Of a stretch of 64,000 bases of DNA, positions 51,730-62,740 are shown one piece after another (position 1 is the first letter of the stretch; each line of letters begins with the position of its first letter). The position numbers and the translations under genes are program-made. This stretch comes from Limnoperna fortunei (Eukaryota; Mollusca; Bivalvia; Mytilida; Modiolidae). The notes below the pieces were generated by a model that worked only from the letters and a program-made list of their open reading frames with translations, was not told the origin of the DNA and searched no databases. Location of the stretch: the NCBI GenBank assembly GCA_944474755.1, contig OX104114.1:77796623-77860622 (forward strand), given 5' to 3'.

Positions 51730-52125
51730 TTTATTTTTAAAATTTTGTGATTACGAATTTTAATTCGTTATCACGAATTCCTGAATCCAAGATCACGAAT
51801 TTAAATTCGTTATAACGAATTCCAGAATTTCTTTAAATTAAACTGACTTTGATGACAAAATGGAAGTCATAACATGCTTACGTTTGACAGAACTGGATCC
51901 CATATCATTCCAGCTGTGCTTAAACCGCAAAAGAGAGTCATTATCATTCAATAATTTGTAAGAAAACAAATTGAAATCCGTTATCACGAATTCCGGAATC
52001 CGTTCAAACTTATTAAAAATCTGTTATCACGAATTCTGGTATTCGTTGTAATAAATTTATATCCGTGATCTCGTATTCAAAAAGTATTCGTTATTACGAA
52101 TTATAATCCGTGATCATGAAAACAC
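51730..52125. repeat. Array of ATTCGTGATCACGAAT-type palindromes, copy 1
   Basis: Variants of TTCGTTATCACGAATTC and TCCGTGATCTCGTATTC recur irregularly in two clusters (about 51740-51840 and 51975-52125), many of them self-complementary. The second cluster shares a 100-bp ordered block with the array at 55850-56062 (CTGGTATTC(G/A)TTGTAA(T/C)AAATTTATATCCGTGATCTCGTATTCAAAA). No coding potential. Confidence 0.88.
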
Positions 52126-53189
52126 ACACAAATATATTTTTAATGTTAAATTGTTCACCAGAGCTTACTTAATTCTGTATATTCCAATTAATCACTTAGT
52201 TGAAAGTGACAATATCACATCGTATTTTCCTGGAGTTTAAACGCCATAGACTTTTGTATTGACTCTTTTTATAGTTATACTCCATTTGTAGTTCAGAGCT
52301 GTGTCTTTATCTAATTTGCTGGCTCTTTACAATAGGACCCTTAATAACAACAGATTGTGAATGCTACGCTGAATGTTAGTCGATCATATACTATACAAAA
52401 AATGGATTTGAATAATGAATACGTTTGCAATTATATTTACATGAATATATTTATTTCTATGTTTATTTCTGTTGCACAATCTTGCCTGCCCCTTTAAACA
52501 TAGACAAGAATGTCTTGACTGTAGAAAATCTTGGTTAAAACAGACAAAAACTCGTCTACACTGTGTACCGATTTACAGCTAAACCGCTCCAAGTACAAAA
52601 CAATATATATTTGTCCTAATAAAACTTAAATAAAAGATAGCATACATATAGAGTAAGGCTCAATCATACACGTGCCGGGCCTTTTTATCGGTTTTTTGTT
52701 TGATACTTGTGTACTACTTGGGGTGAAATGCGCATATAAAAGCCTGGCATAAGCATTACACTATGGCGGCCATAGATTATATCTTAAATGGCGTATGCCA
52801 GCATATGAGGCTAATATTTCTAAACATTATGGTGAAATCTGACAAAAATGTAAGCTCCACAAATTCTTCTTTATATTCCTAATGGAAGATCATGAACGAT
52901 TTTGATTCCGCTATCTTAAAAAATGTTCTGCAGTTTTCTTGTCCCTAATCCTTTAAATACTTAGTTTTTTACACTAAGAGTTAACAGTCCTTATAATAAT
53001 TTATTTGTTTACTTATAATTTACTATATACAAAATATGTATTCTGAATTATCCATGACAAAAGTATTTGGAATTAGAGTGGCGCATCTGCTGTTGTTTAA
53101 AACACTGAGGGATGGCTAAATAACCGTGCTATCCGAAGACTTTGATATCGATACTTCAACCGCGGAAGATTAGATTGTAGGTATTGTGT

Positions 53190-53375
53190 TTTGAGAGTGC
53201 CACGTTCCTTGAACGATAAAAGCTACTTGTCAAATTTCAAAAAGGAGTAAGCTTATTATAGCCGCTATAAAGGCTTTATTTATCCCGCTCCTTGAACGAT
53301 AAAAGATCCCATTGCAGATTTCGAAAAGTAGGCTCATTACAGAGCGACAAAAGGCTTAATTATCCGCCCCTACCC
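53190..53375 (+). repeat. Internal duplication of the SINE-like head in copy 2
   Basis: CGTTCCTTGAACGATAAAAGCTACTTGTC is followed about 90 bp later by CGCTCCTTGAACGATAAAAGATCCCATTGCAGATTTCGAAAAGTAGGCTCATTAC. Copy 1 has only one such unit at 48925. The second unit is closer to the 40.4 kb copy (GATCCC...GTAGATTTCGAATAAGAGCCGGCTCATTG), so it may be a separate insertion and not a local duplication. Confidence 0.7.
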
Positions 53376-54361
53376 ATTAATACTTAAAAAATCAGGTGGC
53401 AGTCAATGTATCTCGATGTCTAACTGGTTTTGCTTCTGCATATGTTCTCGTCCTGAATTTAGCAGAGATATTGTTCTCTAGACATTAGTAAGTCAAACAA
53501 TTATTCGTCAATTAATAAATTTGGGTCAATTTATTTAAACAAAATTTTACAATTCCCATTTATGTATCAAAATAGTTCATAGCAGTAATGATTTATTGTA
53601 TATTTTGCACTGATAACGCTTTGGGGAAGGGATTGAATTGTAGCGGAAACAAGGTCGTGTTATTAATACAATTTAAATACCACTTTGATATAAAGATTGA
53701 GGACATAATTTAAGTGGCGATTTTCCAACAATATACATGCACATTTCGTACGTGTCGCCAAACATGAGAGTGTACTGGTAGCTACTGGCTTTTATGTAAG
53801 TACATGCGGTTACTTGTGAAAGTATTCAAAGCAATTGGGTTAAAATTTCTTCAAATATTTTCTAAGTCGTTATAGATATTCATACTTAATAGTATTCTAT
53901 TACAATCCGCATATGGTTTTATCATTTATGTTTACAGACCATAACAAGATATATGAAATGGCTTTTATTTATTTTTGATGTATTAAATCATAAAATAAAT
54001 TGTATTTGGTTAGAGTAATTAATAAAATACAGCTCGTTGTTACATTTTTTGAGATTCCGAATAAGGTTCTTAATATCTAACTATACTCTGCAACACATGA
54101 AACGCATAGTGGATTTTTTAAAGATTTTATTATATGTATTTTGGATAAAGATTTTACAATAACAATTATATATATCCACTAAAATGAATTTTATTGAAAA
54201 AATATATTTTATTCCTTGGAGATTTGTGAATAAAGTAAGTTTATCAATGTAATGAATACAACAGGTCCCGTTCAAGTAAGAACTTTATCACAAACTGCGC
54301 TCCAGTTTAGCAGAGTCAATAAATGATTTTTCGACATTCGTTTACAAGGTTTAACGTAGCT

Positions 54362-54480
54362 GACCTAGGATCTGAGGGAGCTGGTACAGCAAGTATTAAA
54401 TCCGATTCCAATCCGTTGATTTGTTAAGCCATTGTAACACATTAATGATCCCAGACATAATAAAGCCGAATAAGCGATCT
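54362..54480 (-). pseudogene. Remnant of the same Tc1-like fossil, internally deleted
   Basis: The minus strand still reads INVLQWLNKS and YLLYQLPQ, as in copy 1, but the conserved SPDLN has changed and a stop replaces the Glu-region codon. The helix-turn-helix and first catalytic parts are missing, because sequence resumes at the equivalent of 50615. Confidence 0.7.
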
Positions 54481-54920
54481 GAAAAAGATATTGGAGGTTG
54501 CTCACTTTTTAGGCGGTCATTGGTTCATCCAATCTGCTTGAATTGGTTCCACAACCGAAAAAATGTACTCTGGTTTACGTTTTAAGTTTGGCATACTCCG
54601 GCCTGTAGATGGCCGATGTCGATATTTCAATTAGCAGGGTCCAACCTTGGAATGGGAGTCTTTTAACGTTTTGATTAATTCAAGATTCAAATATAGTTCT
54701 TTTATACAATTTTACGTAGCGGTGGAATTTACCACAAAGCTTGAAAGTTGTAACTGGTTAAAAACATAATTTGCATTTTGAAAATTAAAAAAAAATTATG
54801 CATTTTTCAAACAGTATAGTTTTAACAAATAATTTTACGGTGTCATACGTTGGTTGGAACGTTCCCAACAGACTCGGAATTAGCATTTTAAATACGTTTA
54901 AAATATAAATTGTTAATTTA

Positions 54921-55350
54921 AATTCTCCCTCTTAAAATCTAATTATTTCTACTCCATGGCAAATGGCGTGAAAGACAAAACAAATATCTAGGCTTAATTG
55001 ATCGCAGTAACTTTTAATATTTCTCTCCACGAGCAAAATTTATTACATTAACATTTTTAACTAAATAAATAACAAAACTTCATACAAATTAACACTTAAA
55101 TCCCACATTCATTACAATGAAAATATAGTAAGCAGAAGAAAAACCACCCGTTTCTGTGAGGTTACTGCAAGCGTCGATACCGTAACACCCGTCAACACTA
55201 TTTATATCAGTCCGTTCCCGCCCATATCATGCAAATCTTCCACTGTAATCTACCCACACTAAATTATAGGACTGACCAAACAAGTTATTTATAATTTATA
55301 TGTACCAACTTAGGTAAAAACCCATTCTACCCGAAATAGAAATATATTTA
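54921..55350. mobile_element. 430-bp insertion present only in duplication copy 2
   Basis: Copy 1 reads straight through GTTAATTTA|TTATGTGTAAG at 51120. In copy 2 GTTAATTTA is followed by 430 extra bases ending in AATATATTTA before TTATGTGTAAG resumes. ATTTA at both junctions fits a 5-bp target duplication. The insert has no terminal inverted repeat, no poly(A) tail and no open frame I recognise. Its type is unknown. Confidence 0.75.
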
Positions 55351-55849
55351 TTATGTGTAAGTTTTTCATTATCTGTTATGTTAATTTAAAGCGTATTTTT
55401 GTATCGTTGTAAAGCGTATATGATAGACATTTCCACCCAAATGAATGGTTCAAATCATAATCCATTTACATTATACAATGCAACAACAAGGCCTCATATT
55501 GAAAATATTTGATCTACATAGGTCTTTCTGTAATTTATGGCTATTATTTTGAAAAGGTCATAGTGCCATCTGCTCGTTAATTAGATGAAAAATGTCCATT
55601 TAATAAAACATAGACCATTAATGATTATCTCGTTTAAATTCATACTATCGTCAAGGGATCTCGCGTGTTTGACATTCTTTGTAATTAGACACATTCTGGA
55701 GTGCGTTCGTGCAACGAATTTCGACTGTTTAGACTTTAATCAAAAACAGAAATTAGGATTAACCCTGCTGTGTGAAAACTATAGACCGAAAATTTAAGAG
55801 GAAATACAATTACACGTGCTTATCCACATTTACTCACGTTTAAGATTCG

Positions 55850-56062
55850 TTTCACGAATTCTGGAATCCGTTAAAATGAATTAAAAATCTGTGATCACGA
55901 ATTCTGAAAACCATGATCACGTATTCTGGTATTCATTGTAACAAATTTATATCCGTGATCTCGTATTCAAAACGTATTCGCTATTACAAATCATAATCCG
56001 TGATCTTGAAATCTGAAATTCGCTATAACGAATTAAAATTCGTGATCACGAATAAAAAAGAA
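55850..56062. repeat. Array of ATTCGTGATCACGAAT-type palindromes, copy 2
   Basis: It directly follows the end of duplication copy 2 and contains GATCACGAATTC, ATCCGTGATCTCGTATTC and a terminal AATTCGTGATCACGAAT. Its last part forms the right terminal inverted repeat of the 51702-56090 unit. Confidence 0.88.
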
Positions 56063-56090
56063 TTTTGGAGGTCCTATAGAAGCTTCCGTA

Positions 56091-58970
56091 TGTCCGAGAT
56101 GTTTGTGTGAGAGGTTTATTATTATTTTTTTGTTTAGATTCAATTAAAAAAAAATAGGTGTTCTATGAACATACCCACATTTCTGCAACAATAAAGTCAT
56201 ACAGTAGACATGTTATCTTAACATTATTTATCTAATGTTGCTCTGAATGTTCAGTTTAAACAATAAAACAATGCCTATTATAACATATCAATGGATTACA
56301 TTGAAAAAGTCTTTTGTAAGGAATATTGGGCCATTGTTGTAAGTTATTTGACAAATAAGAACATACACAGGTTTTTTATTGTATTAACATAATTATTGTA
56401 TATCTTAAATTGACATTTGAAACCATTCGTCATTAATTTAAAACACAGTCATCTCGGTAGGAATTTAAAATGTCTTTAAAAAGGAAAAACTGCGTATTTC
56501 GCTTAAATTTATGATTTACACGAATGACACGTGCCGACAAAATACTTGACTCGGCGACCTTTATAAATATAGATCATTACACATTTTTTTCCATATCAGG
56601 TCCCGAGTCATTCCGAGAAAAAACGTATTAGATCGACAGTCGAGACCTAACATATGAATCGAGAAATAATATGGGACCTGTGTCATAATCTCTTGATTAT
56701 ACATTTTTCTCCAAGACCTTTTACTTTATATGGGACTTCACATGTATGCCAAATTACTTGCTTAATATGTCCATTTTCAGTGTTTCAGGTTCGTAATCCT
56801 CTTACTTCTTACTTATAGAAAAAAATCTGGCAAGGTAGCTGTCCAATTTTAAGGTTCAATGATTTCTAATTCTCCTCATTCACAGACACTTATTAACCAG
56901 TCTTTAACCAGTCTTAACATGAGGGAGGAATGATCCGTTCTTTTAATGCGTATTGGCCATTGACTTCTGTTTACTATTCTTTTTAAAAAAATTAACTGTT
57001 TACTGTTTTCAACGATTAGCTGTTATCTGTTTTCTTAAAATTTGATTGACATTGGGGTTAACTGTTACAGTGAGAAAGTAATGTTCACTGAAAATAGATC
57101 TTTTTAGTCAGAACACAGTTAACTGTTTTACAGCTTTTTTCCGCCTGTCTTATTCATCCCTTTTAAAAATTGTCTGAGTCTTATAATAGCAGGAAAATTG
57201 ATCACAAAATAGTAATTTGGGCAACACTGATTAACGCACCTTTCTCTCACTCATAAATTTATTTACCCTTGTACATGTAAATTGCTGTTATATAATCATT
57301 TAAAATTTACTGTGATTTGATTTAGGAAACATAAATAACATGTAAATGAACCCATCCTACCCCTCTGCATAACTCTGCAGTGCACGCGATGCATATCAAA
57401 ATGGTTTGATGGAACATCGAGTTTGAGTTCGAGGTGAACTTCGAGTTTTAGTTAAACCGTGAGTTAGAGTTCGAGTTAAATTTTGACTTGAAATCTGATT
57501 TACACTTCAACTTGACCACTTAGTTAAACTTCCAGTACGAATTTGATTAAGAGTTCAAATTTTTTAGGTTTTGTGTGTTCGGATCCAACTTGTAACAAAA
57601 AACGTACTGGTTAAGTTACATATGGCAAAATTTAGTTAAGCAAGGATCGTTTAAGATTATTTTATTGTGTCTTGAGTGGTTAACGTTTGGAAGTTTGGTG
57701 TTTTGTAAGGTATTTTTGTATGCATTAATTGTATCACTTATCCAAAAATAATTTGGCATTGTTAGGGATGTATTTTTATAATATATTATATCGTTGCATT
57801 AAAAATGCAATTTAAAGGGTATTTTGCCCCGTGACGAAGGAAGAAAATGTTCGAGTTCCACCACTTCCTGGGCTATTGGACTACTATCTTAATATGTTGT
57901 TGCACGAGGCTATAATAAACTGGAAATATAGTAAAATGACTTGAGCAAACACAATTGAAAAGAAATAAAATCAATTTTATTGCACTTAGCTATATATTTG
58001 ACTCCCTGAAGTTTGCTAAAATTGACTCTTAACATACAGCTTTAAGTTCAGACATTAGGAAACACATTAAAAAGATTCAGACGGACCAGTTGTCAGTGCT
58101 GAAACTTTGAAGCTTTATTATGTAGTGGTTCTATTGTAGTCACAGACATCTAAAAATATCTACACACTTTCTCCCTTTCAGGTTGTCCATGAAAATGCAT
58201 GAAAAGTCAATACAAGTACCCTTAAGGGATACTGATTTCAAATTTTTCCTAACACCATAGAAAGAGTTGATTGGTATATAGGTCTGAGACAACAATTGTT
58301 TTTCCTATTATAACTTAAAGTCAATTCAAAAATCCATCTTAAAATTTGGTACGGCATTTGGTGGTCTGAAAGTACCATAAAACTTTCAAAATATATCTCA
58401 AATTACACCTAACTCTTTTAAAGCTCTGGAATCATACCTATTGAAAACAGGAAATTGCACTCTTTCTACTAAACGGAATTACTTCTAATCTATCGTATTT
58501 CATCAAATGTTTAATTAATTTTTTTCAAAAATCCTTCTTTCCAATAAGCCCCAAAACCGCCACAATATATGAAAAGGGCATAAATACTCTATTTTTCATG
58601 GCAACTATTTTCGGGGATAACAAATTCAAAGACCATTATTTGTGGTATCGTACCTACTAAGAGCTGGTCGTTCGGCTAACGGTTGTAAATTAAGGAGCAC
58701 TAAAGAAAGTGCATTGGTTCCGGCTATTAACCTGTGAATCGTTCTAATATACATGAAAATTTATTTTTATAAATGATATTTTAAGGGGTAGAAATGATAT
58801 TGATTCACATGAATGTAATGCATGTAATCAACCATTTTATTATATCTTATTTAGCAGATAATGAATCAAATGCATAACTGAAATTGTTCACAAGTTATAT
58901 TTCTTATAATGTCTAGATATTGGAAGGATATACTAATAGTTTTATCAGGCAAACGTTAAACGAATAATAG
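56091..58970. other. Intergenic or upstream region of the HEPN gene
   Basis: No exon could be identified. At 57411-57560 there is a degenerate run of GAGTT(C/T)GAG and GTTAAA-type motifs (about 11-12 bp each) of no known meaning. If the HEPN gene has further 5' exons or its promoter here, I cannot point to them. Confidence 0.45.
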
Positions 58971-59347
58971 ACTGCTACTCAAAAGGATCCATTACAACAA
59001 CACACGATAGTAACAAATACACAGATGGATCTAGTTCAACAACCACAGCAACCAGTAGTGACAACTACTCCGGTAAATGCAGTACAACAACAACAAACAG
59101 AAGTGACAACTTCTCAGATTGATCCGGTTCAACAAACACAACACACGGTAGTAACAACTACTCAGATGGATCCAGTTCAACAACAACAAACAGTAATGAC
59201 AACTAGTCAGATGGATCCAGTACAACAACAAACATTAGTATCTGCTCAAGTGAATCCCGTACAACAAACGAAAGTGACATCTGCTGTGACAGAAGTTGAA
59301 GGCTCTTCAATGCCGTTACAGACTCTAAGTTACACAGATATTGTCAG
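58971..59347 (+). CDS. Glutamine-rich repeat exon of a HEPN-domain gene
   Basis: The frame is open from just after a TAG at 58968-58970 to the donor CAG|GTAAAT (GT at 59348-59349). It encodes about seven imperfect units of 12-16 residues around QMDPVQQQQTVVTT (variants QIDPVQQTQ, PVNAVQQQQ, QVNPVQQTK), then TEVEGSSMPLQTLSYTDIVR. The first ATG in frame is at 59025. Alternatively the exon begins at 58971, where an AG follows a TACTAAT branch-like motif at 58931-58937, so the 5' limit is uncertain. The phase-2 end (AG|A) joins exactly to the exon at 61194, restoring Arg. Low-complexity Gln/Thr/Val repeats are probably a disordered linker; no domain is recognised. The gene must continue to the right, and maybe to the left. 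Confidence 0.7.
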
Positions 59348-61193
59348 GTAAATGTTATTATGTGGTACCAGTACGTTCAAGTCCAATTTGAGAAACATAT
59401 CAAATCATTCTTATTTTGTAATACTGGACATATATGAACCTGGTTAGTATACTAAATGTTGACGTATTTTGGTTATTGTTTTTGCGTGACAAATCAAAAC
59501 TTCTTACCGCGTATGGTCCAGCTTAGGCTCCTTTTGTAAATCAAAATATGTGTAAATTGAATTCATCACTTTATTTTCCAGTTATTTGGCGTTTTGAAAT
59601 GCGGCGGATTTTTCATTGTGACAGAGCAATTATTCAGTGTTAATAATAAAACTACATATACATGCTTAAATGTTAAAAAAATAATTTATTTTAAATGTAT
59701 TTCGAGACAAACATTTTCTTGTTAAAATATTTGCAAAAAATGCATGTAATACATAAATCAACAGTTCAATATAAATGTAAATTGAAAGGTTTTGACTTTC
59801 TGAATGTGTAATAGCAAAAACTGTCATGTCGTGTAATGTACCATAAAAGTAGTCAAATATTTGACATACAGTGTACTGATATAAACAACCAGACATAAAT
59901 ACCAAGTATACAGACACAATAATATTTTTATGGTGTATTTGTTCAATGTTCTACGTCAAGGATACGTTGATGGTCGCCTTACACCCACGGATCAGCTATA
60001 TTCATGACAAGAACTTTAAGCAACTTGTCAACTGTAATAGTTCATCCAGTTTTTATTTCGGTTTGGAATAATGTTTTGTGATTTTGATTATAAAAGCTCT
60101 AAATATCTCATTTAAATGTATCTGAATTTTAAATATGTTTTGCGGTTGAGCGCCACTGATGATGAGTCTTAATAAGATCTAAATTGCGCCTGGCGTAGGA
60201 AATAGTAACCGTGGTATTTTTATGACGTTTTATTAACTGTGGTTCATAGCAGACTTTATCTACTATAAACACACAACCACTACTATATAGCACCTTCTTT
60301 TTCAAGGATGCACTTTGGAGCTCTCTGGTGGAACTATTCCAGTAATTAGCGTGCTAAAACTTTTATATGTAATACAACATTTTAAATAGGGAATATTGTA
60401 TTTCATATATACAATGTATAAACCAAAACAAATATTTTGCAGCTATTGGGTTGTTTGTGTTCGTAACAAAAATCTCACGATAGCCATGTAAGGGCACGAC
60501 CATTTGATAAGGGGGTAGCGGAAGATTTGGTGAAGTTACAATATTTATTCCTATATATATCGTTAAGGTTCTCAGATTTTTTACTTTCATTTAGACCAAG
60601 GTCAGAGTTTTTTGTTATAGCTTGAATATTTTAGAATATTTATTTCTATTCATCTACATAAAATAAATCAGATTATTTATTTTGGAATTTAAGTGTCTGT
60701 AACGTTTCTTTCAGATGTTGAATAATTAAGTTTTTGTTACATTTATTACAGATGTTCTTTAAAAACATGTTGTGAACGTTTGTTCGCAAAAAAATGTTGT
60801 CCTTAAAATCCACTTTACAGCTGAAAAATTGTTGGAAGTAGATAAGTAGTACGACTTGCGATCAGTCAGTCCTAAGTCGATTAATTTTGAACAAGATTTT
60901 CAACCGGTTCTACAGCAGCAAAACTGTTTAATTGTGGTTACCAACATGTGTTACTCTGTTTATAATATCGTATAGAACATAAATGAACAATATCATTCGC
61001 ACTATACTGAATATCATAATAATTTTAAATGACCACGAAGAGCCAGAATATGTATCTTACTTGTATGATCTTACTTATTTGATACCTTTAGTAACCTGAT
61101 CAATGTCAGAATATTTATTTTCAAAATCTGATGTATGAAAAAATGCGATCCAAGCATTTGGTGTTAAAATTATTGCATTCTCACTTGTTTTAG
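59348..61193 (+). other. Intron of the HEPN gene, with a degenerate repeat
   Basis: The intron is 1.85 kb, phase 2, from GTAAAT to TTTTAG. It holds the third degenerate hammerhead copy at 60151-60195. Short minus-strand frames (59666-59917, 60363-60590) have no recognised domain. Confidence 0.75.
60151..60195 (+). ncRNA. Degenerate hammerhead ribozyme motif (copy 3)
   Basis: Stem I strands CGCCA (60151-60155) and TGGCG (60191-60195) pair perfectly, and CTGATGA at 60156-60162 keeps the CUGANGA core. An extra TGA follows it (CTGATGATGAGTC), the invariant GAAA has become TAAA, and the cleavage triplet is GCC instead of GUC. Downstream GTAGGAAATAGTAACCGTGGTATTTTTATGACG is related to the sequence after copies 1 and 2, so all three come from one repeat family. 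It should be inactive. Confidence 0.6.
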
Positions 61194-61408
61194 ATTGCCT
61201 AGTGCCGTCACGCAAGGAGAATCTAATTTCCTGAGGTTTTGTCATCTTGTTCAGAAAATCGCTCCACAGGCTGTTAGATGTCGCTTCGATCAGGAATTTC
61301 CCCCTGACCAACTTAATGCTATTATACAAAAAAATATGACTTTGTTACTGGAGTTAAAAAGTAAACGAGTTCTGTCAAAGGCACAGTGGAAAATAATTCT
61401 TCCTTATG
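61194..61408 (+). CDS. DZIP3-type HEPN domain, first half (exon)
   Basis: The acceptor is CTTGTTTTAG at 61193 and the donor is ATG|GTAAGT at 61409. The exon encodes LPSAVTQGESNFLRFCHLVQ near its start, a helix with VRCRFDQEFPPDQL, then LLLELKSKRVLSKAQWKIILPYG. This is the usual first half of the HEPN domain found in DZIP3 and in many large mollusc proteins (pattern N-F-L-R-x-C-x-L, then K-x-V-L-x-x-x-Q-W-x-x-L-x-P). HEPN domains bind nucleotides or RNA and often act as RNases. The previous exon joins in phase 2 and the next in phase 1 (G|GT). Reading through the donor reaches a stop only after about 35 codons, so the splice is supported by the domain match and not by an immediate stop. Confidence 0.88.
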
Positions 61409-62501
61409 GTAAGTTTGGTACATTAAATTCAAGCTATAATTTAAAGTTGGTCAAGCAAAACAAAATTTTACAGCTGTACTCAGACATGCATGACCTTGAC
61501 TTTAGCCGTTCATTTTAAGATAAGCGATGCATACATACCCTGTCAATGCAGATGATCTATCTCTTTCCAAGTAGTTTATATTATGCTTTGTTAAATGTTT
61601 ATCTGCTTTGGAATATAAATGTGGAATTCTCATTTTTCGTGCAATGAATTAGTTGTTATGGGCACAATTCTAATGAACATGATTGAGATTATTTCTGTCT
61701 ATGTTAGTTTTTAAAACTTTTTGTAGAACAAGCAAAAATGGTTGTAATTATTTTATAAATTAGGTTGAAAAATAGAAGCCAAATATTTTTATAGTCTTCT
61801 AAATTGTACAGAACATGTGAAATTAACCAGCTTCTTTTTACAACAGGTTATTAGAAGTGAGGGCAGAAGTGGTTTAAAAATCTATTAGTAGAAAGTACTT
61901 CTCGGGTCTTGAGTCCTCTCGCCCCGCGATCATTCGATCGTTTCGTCCCGATAAAAAAAGAATAATAAATAAGTATATATATTAATATACAAATTTTACA
62001 AGTTATTTAGATATAAAATTACAATTTACACGTTTTAAAATATGTTGTTTTTTATTTAAATGACAAAATATCAAACGTTATACGACATAATACTCCTCTC
62101 CAAAATAGTGCGAGCACTACAGTTTAAAAGAAAAAAAGATTCATTATTAAGAATTGTTCCATAGTTTATTTGATAACGCTCAGACACAAATAATGTCTAT
62201 TACATGATGACATTTCTTATATATACAAGCATAATGGAATGAGAAAAAATGAAGAAAATACATTTGAAAGCTATATTCAATAAAGTAAGCCTAGAACAAT
62301 GCGTCGTGTTACACACAGATGTTTATAAACTTGTTTGAGGGGTAGCAGCTGAGGCAAGTAAATAGGATTCGCTATTGTTGTTGTTATTGTTTTGCTTGAT
62401 TTTCCTCGTTGTTTTTTTCTTTTTATTTCCCATGAGATTCCCATTGAAAGAGAGCAGCGTTTAGTAGATTATTTGATTGCGTAACGATTGTTGTCTTTCA
62501 G
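61409..62501 (+). other. Intron between the two HEPN exons
   Basis: The intron is 1.09 kb, phase 1, from GTAAGTTT to TCTTTCAG. Nothing further is recognised in it. Confidence 0.8.
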
Positions 62502-62740
62502 GTGCCAAAGTCACATCAACAAATTTCGATGTAACACTTATGATTTGTTTTTTCCGCCATTTTTCATCTATTTCCCCACAATATTGTGATTATGACACAC
62601 TACCGCCACCTAGTGATGAAAGCCTTGGAGCAGATTTGGCAAGGATCAAGTATTACAGAAATTACATTGCACACTGTCTGGAAAAGGACAGAAAATTAGA
62701 CAACTTTGAATTTCCTATTTGTTGGGAAACTGTAAGTAAG
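62502..62740 (+). CDS. DZIP3-type HEPN domain, second half (exon)
   Basis: The acceptor TTGTCTTTCAG ends at 62501; G|GT rejoins as Gly, giving G-A-K-V. The exon encodes STNFDVTLMICFFRH, YDTLPPPSDESLGADLARIK and YYRNYIAHCLEKD, then FPICWETVSK. LGADLARIKYYRN is a hallmark of the DZIP3-type HEPN family. RNYIAH (62657-62674) is the Rx4H motif that forms the HEPN active site, with the polar Asn after Arg, so an RNase role is plausible. The donor taken is AAG|GTAAGA at 62741 (phase 0). A second donor, CT|GTAAGT at 62732, is possible but would cut the last helix short. The gene continues beyond the window; no later exon is seen before 64000. Confidence 0.88.

Larger units (their letters stand above)
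52247..55849. repeat. Tandem 3.6 kb duplication, copy 2
   Basis: Direct-orientation copy of 48027-51656. Differences are a deletion of about 0.55 kb in the Tc1 fossil (the join is near 54450), an extra partial SINE-like unit near 53283-53375, a 430-bp insertion at 54921-55350, and many substitutions and small gaps. Small changes are spread along the whole length, so the duplication is not recent. None of its open frames shows a recognised domain. Confidence 0.95.
51702..56090. mobile_element. 4.4 kb unit bounded by palindrome-rich terminal inverted repeats
   Basis: The left end TACAGAAGCTTCTTTAGGACCT...GTGATTACGAATTTTAATTCGTTATCACGAATT (51702 to about 51785) is the reverse complement of the right end, which closes with AGGTCCTATAGAAGCTTCCGTA at 56090. 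The matching arms are about 75 bp. Between them lie two palindrome arrays and duplication copy 2. It resembles a large composite or foldback DNA element. No transposase of its own is recognised and target duplications are not evident. Confidence 0.65.

Noticed and set aside
59031..59231. Minus-strand 66-codon frame opposite the Gln-rich exon
   Set aside because: It is the shadow of the CAA/GTT coding repeat on the opposite strand.
61075..61329. Minus-strand 84-codon frame over the HEPN exon
   Set aside because: It overlaps the well-supported HEPN coding exon on the other strand and has no domain.
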